Notes under the pieces: generated by a model
Told to the model about the DNA's origin: nothing
The model's database searches: none
What the model saw: only the letters and a program-made list of their open reading frames with translations
Translations under genes and position numbers: made by a program
Assembly: GCA_035457505.1 (NCBI GenBank)
Contig: DATIBL010000073.1
Span: forward strand, 1-9,339
Length of the DNA stretch: 9,339 nt
Origin: DATIBL01 sp035457505
GTDB taxonomy: Bacteria > Patescibacteriota > Minisyncoccia > Phycocordibacterales > UBA6899
Direction: 5' to 3'
In this document: positions 6,345-9,339 of the stretch, one piece after another
Position numbering within the stretch: the stretch's first letter is position 1
Layout: every line of letters begins with the position of its first letter

Positions 6345-6572
6345 ATGTATATCCACGTGCGGGTGAAAACCGGAGAGAAGCGTGAGCGCGTGCTCGCCAT
6401 CGATGAGCGGCATTTTGCGATCGCTGTGAAAGAGCCCGCCGAGCAAAATCTTGCCAATGCCCGGGTCAAAGCGCTTGTCGCCAAGGAGCTGCGCGTCCCG
6501 GAGGCTGCTGTCCGCATGATCAAGGGCCACCGTTCGCCCTCCAAGATCTTCGATGTGAAGGGGAGGGAGTAG
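6345..6572 (+). CDS. DUF167 / YggU family (UPF0235) protein
   Basis: This 75-residue protein has the full length and pattern of the DUF167 family: a first strand MYIHVRVKTGEKRERV, then FAIAVKEPAEQNLANARVKALVAKEL, and the C-terminal VRMIKGHRSPSKIFDV. The family is a small alpha/beta cytosolic protein whose molecular role remains unassigned. Members in Patescibacteria often start directly with M-Y-I or similar, supporting this ATG. It sits 27 bp after the YibE/F gene but has its own extended -10 box inside that gap. Confidence 0.92.
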   Translation: MYIHVRVKTGEKRERVLAIDERHFAIAVKEPAEQNLANARVKALVAKELRVPEAAVRMIKGHRSPSKIFDVKGRE

Positions 6573-6625
6573 CGGTCTGGCTCTGTCGATGGTTCTTCCT
6601 GCTTTCGGTCCGGCGCGGGTTGCGT

Positions 6626-6631
6626 TATACT
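6626..6631 (+). promoter_or_regulatory. -10 box (TATACT) of the permease gene
   Basis: TATACT lies 48 nt before the ATG at 6679, with a start expected near 6638 and a leader of about 40 nt. The surrounding 14 bases (6624-6637) match the DUF167 promoter region (6331-6344) at 13 of 14 positions. The -35 region (TTTCGG at 6603-6608) is poor. Confidence 0.55.
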
Positions 6632-6649
6632 TCCGGCTACCTCTCCTCT

Positions 6650-6661
6650 GACCTTTTGGTC
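6650..6661 (+). promoter_or_regulatory. Small hairpin before the Shine-Dalgarno of the permease gene
   Basis: GACC-TTTT-GGTC is a perfect 4-bp inverted repeat around four T, ending directly before GAGGA (6662-6666). It could modulate ribosome access, but a stem this short may also be chance. Confidence 0.3.
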
Positions 6662-6678
6662 GAGGAAAAGTGCTTTCT

Positions 6679-8988
6679 ATGAGCAGCGAACCCCAAGCGA
6701 GCCGCGAAGAACCCGCGCTTGCGAAGGTCCTGGGAGTCCGGGACGTCGCGCTTCTTGGCGTGGGCGCACTCTTGGGTGGTGGAATTTTCACACTGCTCGG
6801 ACACGCAGCGGGCCTCGCGGGTGGCGGGCTTGTCCTCTCGATGATCGTGGGCTCCGCGATCGCGTTTCTCAATCTGAACGCCTATGTTGCGCTGGCGACG
6901 ACGTTCCCGCAGGCCGGCGGGGGATTCCACTGGGTCCGCGATGGACTCGGCGATATCCAAGGTTTTCTCTCCGGCTGGTGTTCCTGGATGGCCTCCGCGG
7001 TTGCTTGCTCACTCTATGCGGTTTCCTTCGGGCTCTTTGCAGAGGAGCTATTGTTTGAGGTCCTCGGGCTCGATACCGGACCGCTTTCTCCGGAGTCCTG
7101 GACGATCGTCCTTGCTATCGTGATCACCGCGCTCTTCGGGATGATCAATTATCGCGGTGTCGCACTCTCAGGAAAGATCGGCGGGGCGATCGCGATCGGC
7201 ATCGTGACGCTCCTGCTCTCGTACGTGATCTTCGGGATGAAGCGCATCGCCTTCGATATCGATCTTGCGTCTGCGAATTTTTCGCCGTTCCTTCCGCTCG
7301 GTCTCGGTGGAGTGCTCCAGGCTGCCGCGCTCTACTACATCGCCTTCGAGGGCTCCGAGATCCAGGCACAGACAGGGGAGGAGGTGAAGAATCCATCTCG
7401 CGTACTGAAGCTCGGACTCTTTTCCTCCTGGGCGGCGGTCTCTGTCCTCTATATCTTGGTTGCGATCGTGATCGTGGGCGCAACGGAAGGTATTGTCAGC
7501 GAACAGGGCGTCCCGCTCTCGTCCTATGAGACGCTCGGTCTTCTCGGAGAGCGTGCGATCATCGAAAGTGCCCGCCAGGTCATGCCGTTCGGATTTTTGA
7601 TCATGCTTGTCGCAGGTCTGCTTGCGAACATGGCGGCCTTGAATGCGACGATCTACTCTTCCTCGCGCGTGCTTTTTGCGATGGCGCGCGAGAAGCTCGT
7701 CTGGGCCAAGCTTGGCACGATGCATCCCATCCACTATACGCCGGGGCGGGCTCTGATCGCGTCTGTCGCCATCATCGGGGTCGTGATCGCGACATTTCCG
7801 CTCAAAGATATCGCGAGTGCAGCCGATATTCTCTTTATTGCGCTTTTCATCCAGCTCAATCTCGCGTACATCCAGCTTCGGCGGAAGCGCCCTGATGCGA
7901 AGTGGAAATACATCGTACCGTTCGGCACCGCGATGCCGATCCTTGCGGTGACGCTGTATTTCATTCTTGGGATCGCGCTCTTCCATGTCTCGCCGCTCGC
8001 GATCGCATTCCTCATTTTCTGGATCATGCTCGGGCTCTTGAACTATCTCGGCTACGTGAAGCGCGTTGAGCGCGACGAGCATGCCCGCGAGATCGTCTAT
8101 GAGCATTCGGCAAGATTCCATCCCAAGTCGGAGTATCGCGTCGTTCTTCCGGTCGGAAGCGAGGAGACCTGGGAGCGGTTCTCGCAGATCGCCTATGCAA
8201 TGACGCGCCAGGAGGGGGGAGAGCTGATCGCGCTTCGGATCCACGAGCTTGCCGCTGGCGATCCGATCGAGGACGGATTTCATACCAGCCGCGATAAGCG
8301 CGTGCTCGATAAGATCGAAGCGGAGATGACGAAGAATCGCCTCAACGTGGATACGCGCGTCGTGGCAGCACGATCCGTTCCTTGGGCGATCCTCGAGACA
8401 ATCCAATCAGAGCGTGCCGACCTGGTTCTCATGAGCTGGGATGGCAATTCCGACACCAAAGGATTCATCTTCGGTCGCAAGATCGATACCGTGCTGCGCC
8501 GCGTGCACTGCGACATGCTCACGGTGAAGCTTGGAGCGATCACCAAGATGGACCGCATCTTTATCCCTGTTGCCGTAGATGGAAATCCGAATCTGCGGTT
8601 CACCGGAAAGGTGGCGACCGCGCTTGCACAATGGTTTGGAAGCACGATCACGGTCGGAATGGTCGTCCCGGAGGACGTGGGAGCGGATGATGAGCCAAGA
8701 TTCCGCGCGCTCCTCGATGAACGCATTCGCGCGCTCAAGATCCGCGCGCCGCACGTGGAAACGATGATTTTCCGCTCAGACTACCTTGCCTCGGGTATTC
8801 TCAAGGCCGCAGAAGGATATGACGTGCTCTTGCTGCCCGCCGCCCGTGGACGCATCAACCAGGCGATCGGTGTTGGGTCGATCCCAGAACAGGTCGCGAA
8901 GTACTGCCGGAACCGCAATGTCTTGGTCGCGAAGGGCTATCGCGGCATCACGCAGCCGTTTTGGGACTATTTGAAGGAGCGATTCTAG
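6679..8988 (+). CDS. APC-family amino-acid permease with two C-terminal UspA-like domains
   Basis: This 769-residue protein has an N-terminal transporter of the amino acid-polyamine-organocation (APC) superfamily with about 12 membrane segments (to about residue 457). TM1 carries GVGALLGGGIFTLLG, the unwound substrate- and ion-contacting motif, and FPQAGGGFHWVRDGLGDIQG plus FLSGW is the conserved loop and TM3 entry. The soluble part holds two universal-stress-like domains: about 486-620 (YRVVLPVGS ... ADLVLMSW ... GRKIDTVLRRVHCDMLTVK) and 625-760 (RIFIPVAVDGN ... DVLLLPAARG ... GSIPEQVAKYCRNRNVLVAK). The glycine-rich ATP loop is only partly kept in both, so nucleotide binding is uncertain. 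Permease-Usp fusions occur in archaea and bacteria and are thought to couple uptake to energy or stress state. Substrate unknown. The start at 6679 follows GAGGA (6662-6666) by 12 nt; the in-frame GTG at 6670 is the alternative, 3 nt from it. Transcribed from its own -10 box. Confidence 0.9.
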   Translation: MSSEPQASREEPALAKVLGVRDVALLGVGALLGGGIFTLLGHAAGLAGGGLVLSMIVGSAIAFLNLNAYVALATTFPQAGGGFHWVRDGLGDIQGFLSGWCSWMASAVACSLYAVSFGLFAEELLFEVLGLDTGPLSPESWTIVLAIVITALFGMINYRGVALSGKIGGAIAIGIVTLLLSYVIFGMKRIAFDIDLASANFSPFLPLGLGGVLQAAALYYIAFEGSEIQAQTGEEVKNPSRVLKLGLFSSWAAVSVLYILVAIVIVGATEGIVSEQGVPLSSYETLGLLGERAIIESARQVMPFGFLIMLVAGLLANMAALNATIYSSSRVLFAMAREKLVWAKLGTMHPIHYTPGRALIASVAIIGVVIATFPLKDIASAADILFIALFIQLNLAYIQLRRKRPDAKWKYIVPFGTAMPILAVTLYFILGIALFHVSPLAIAFLIFWIMLGLLNYLGYVKRVERDEHAREIVYEHSARFHPKSEYRVVLPVGSEETWERFSQIAYAMTRQEGGELIALRIHELAAGDPIEDGFHTSRDKRVLDKIEAEMTKNRLNVDTRVVAARSVPWAILETIQSERADLVLMSWDGNSDTKGFIFGRKIDTVLRRVHCDMLTVKLGAITKMDRIFIPVAVDGNPNLRFTGKVATALAQWFGSTITVGMVVPEDVGADDEPRFRALLDERIRALKIRAPHVETMIFRSDYLASGILKAAEGYDVLLLPAARGRINQAIGVGSIPEQVAKYCRNRNVLVAKGYRGITQPFWDYLKERF

Positions 8989-9024
8989 GTCGGAGAGTCG
9001 TGCAGTCAGAAAAAGATCATCGGA

Positions 9025-9055
9025 CCACAGAATTCTAATTCGTCAATATTCTGGG
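9025..9055 (+). repeat. Inverted repeat downstream of the permease gene
   Basis: CAGAAT (9028-9033) and ATTCTG (9048-9053) are inverted copies, with flanking CC (9025-9026) and GG (9054-9055) able to pair across one bulged A. The loop is 14 nt. No T-run follows, so it is not a clear terminator; it may be a transcript 3' end structure. Confidence 0.45.
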
Positions 9056-9065
9056 CCGTCGTTTG

Positions 9066-9087
9066 GCAAGGGTGAAATATCCCTTGC
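9066..9087 (+). promoter_or_regulatory. Inverted repeat touching the RRM gene promoter (possible operator)
   Basis: GCAAGGG (9066-9072) and CCCTTGC (9081-9087) are perfect inverted copies around the 8-nt TGAAATAT. The right arm overlaps the predicted -35 box TTGCAA (9084-9089), so a protein bound here would affect initiation. It could also be a transcript 3' end hairpin, although no T-run follows. Confidence 0.5.
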
Positions 9088-9111
9088 AACCCTGCGGGAG
9101 ACATGTATCAT
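9084..9111 (+). promoter_or_regulatory. Candidate promoter of the RRM gene
   Basis: TTGCAA (9084-9089) and TATCAT (9106-9111) are separated by 16 bp, with a start expected near 9118. The leader would be about 95 nt and would include the whole stem-loop at 9142-9208. TATTCT at 9125-9130 is a weaker alternative -10 box. Confidence 0.5.
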
Positions 9112-9141
9112 TGTGCCATTCGTGTATTCTCGTGTTTGCGA

Positions 9142-9208
9142 GCTGGAGCTTTTGCATCAGTAGTGCGTAGCGAGAAGGTCGGCGCGAAAGTTTAGCAAAA
9201 GCACCAGT
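9142..9208 (+). promoter_or_regulatory. Long stem-loop leader before the RRM gene (putative cis-regulatory RNA)
   Basis: CTGG-A-GCTTTTGC (9143-9155) pairs with GCAAAAGC-A-CCAG (9195-9207): 12 base pairs interrupted by a single A.A mismatch, plus a possible G.U pair 9142-9208. The 39-nt apical region holds GAGAAGG (9172-9178) and possible short inner pairing such as GTGC (9163-9166) with GCGC (9182-9185). The stem ends 4 nt before the ATG at 9213 and no Shine-Dalgarno lies between. The pairing is seen directly; a regulatory role is inferred, and it matches no riboswitch class I recognise. Confidence 0.6.
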
Positions 9209-9212
9209 GCAT

Positions 9213-9339
9213 ATGGATCAGGACCAGAACAGCGGAAAGAAGCTCTATGTCGGCGGGTTGCCCTACTCGACCACCGATCAGGAGCTCCAGGACGCGTTCG
9301 CACAGGCCGGCGCGGTTACCTCCGCGACAATCGTCATCG
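9213..9339 (+). CDS. RRM-domain RNA-binding protein, N-terminal part, cut by window edge
   Basis: The first 42 residues are visible. After a short hydrophilic start (MDQDQNSGKK) comes LYVGGLPY, the RNP2 motif on strand beta1 of the RNA recognition motif, with the aromatic Tyr that stacks on RNA bases. STTDQELQDAFAQAGAV is helix alpha1 with the typical L..AF...G.V pattern, followed by the start of strand beta2 (TSATIVI). RNP1 would lie just past the edge. Bacterial proteins of this kind are short single-RRM, often glycine-rich proteins that bind single-stranded RNA, and several cyanobacterial ones are cold-induced. Whether a glycine-rich tail is present cannot be seen. No Shine-Dalgarno is next to the ATG; the leader is a long stem-loop. 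An in-frame GTG at 9207 is possible but lies inside the stem. Confidence 0.93.
   Translation, partial: MDQDQNSGKKLYVGGLPYSTTDQELQDAFAQAGAVTSATIVI

Noticed and set aside
5241..6872. 543-codon open frame on the minus strand
   Set aside because: It lies opposite the YibE/F, DUF167 and permease genes and has an Arg/His/Glu-rich composition with no recognisable domain. It is an antisense shadow of biased GC-rich codons.
7168..8406. 412-codon open frame on the minus strand
   Set aside because: It is antisense to the APC permease, charged and low in hydrophobic residues, with no start signals; a shadow frame.
8989..9212. tRNA or small structured RNA gene in the intergenic region, prompted by CCA near 9204 and several hairpins
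   Set aside because: No cloverleaf, T-loop GTTCRA motif or anticodon arm can be built, and the 12-bp stem is too long for an acceptor stem. It is better described as an mRNA leader.
1..9339. CRISPR array, insertion sequence, integrase or attachment site
   Set aside because: No regularly spaced direct repeats, transposase-like frames or terminal inverted repeats are seen; base and codon use look uniform across the window.

Overview
The window looks like a piece of a small-genome bacterium of the Candidate Phyla Radiation (Patescibacteria, Parcubacteria-like). The reasons are the gene mix (cohesin-like surface domain, pseudopilin-like anchored protein, YibE/F, DUF167, a short RRM protein), tight packing, single-gene transcription units, and -10 boxes sitting almost on the start codons. 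The base composition is GC-rich by eye and codons such as GCG, ATC and GAT/CGC dominate. TGA acts as a stop (a gene ending in TGA at 984 is followed at once by a perfect terminator), which argues against the TGA=Gly lineages. The lineage is an inference; no rRNA or marker gene is present.

Layout. 1-388, minus strand: the N-terminal part of a GH5-type exo-beta-1,3-glucanase-like hydrolase, running off the left edge. 544-1024, plus: a self-contained SRPBCC/AHSA1-like gene with a -10 box and a strong terminator. About 1099-3603, plus: a large membrane protein combining a Cache-like sensor with cohesin-like and Ig-like extracellular domains, followed 12 bp later by a small membrane protein. 3602-4086, minus: a small unknown gene with a near-consensus promoter, a palindromic leader hairpin, a perfect Shine-Dalgarno and a terminator. 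4105-6317, plus: an anchored pseudopilin-like/FG-GAP-like protein and a YibE/F membrane protein. 6330-6572: a DUF167 protein with its own -10 box. 6626-8988: an APC-family amino-acid permease with two UspA-like domains. 8989-9212: a 224-bp intergenic region with inverted repeats, a promoter and a long stem-loop leader. 9213-9339: the start of an RRM RNA-binding protein, running off the right edge.

How the parts work together. Most products are envelope proteins (sensor/adhesin, anchored pilin-like protein, YibE/F, amino-acid permease), fitting a host-dependent cell that senses and scavenges at its surface. No single pathway links the genes. The most unusual items are the Cache-TM-TM-cohesin-Ig protein with almost no cytoplasmic part, the stem-loop leader of the RRM gene, and the repeated placement of -10 boxes 6-8 nt from start codons, which suggests leaderless transcripts.
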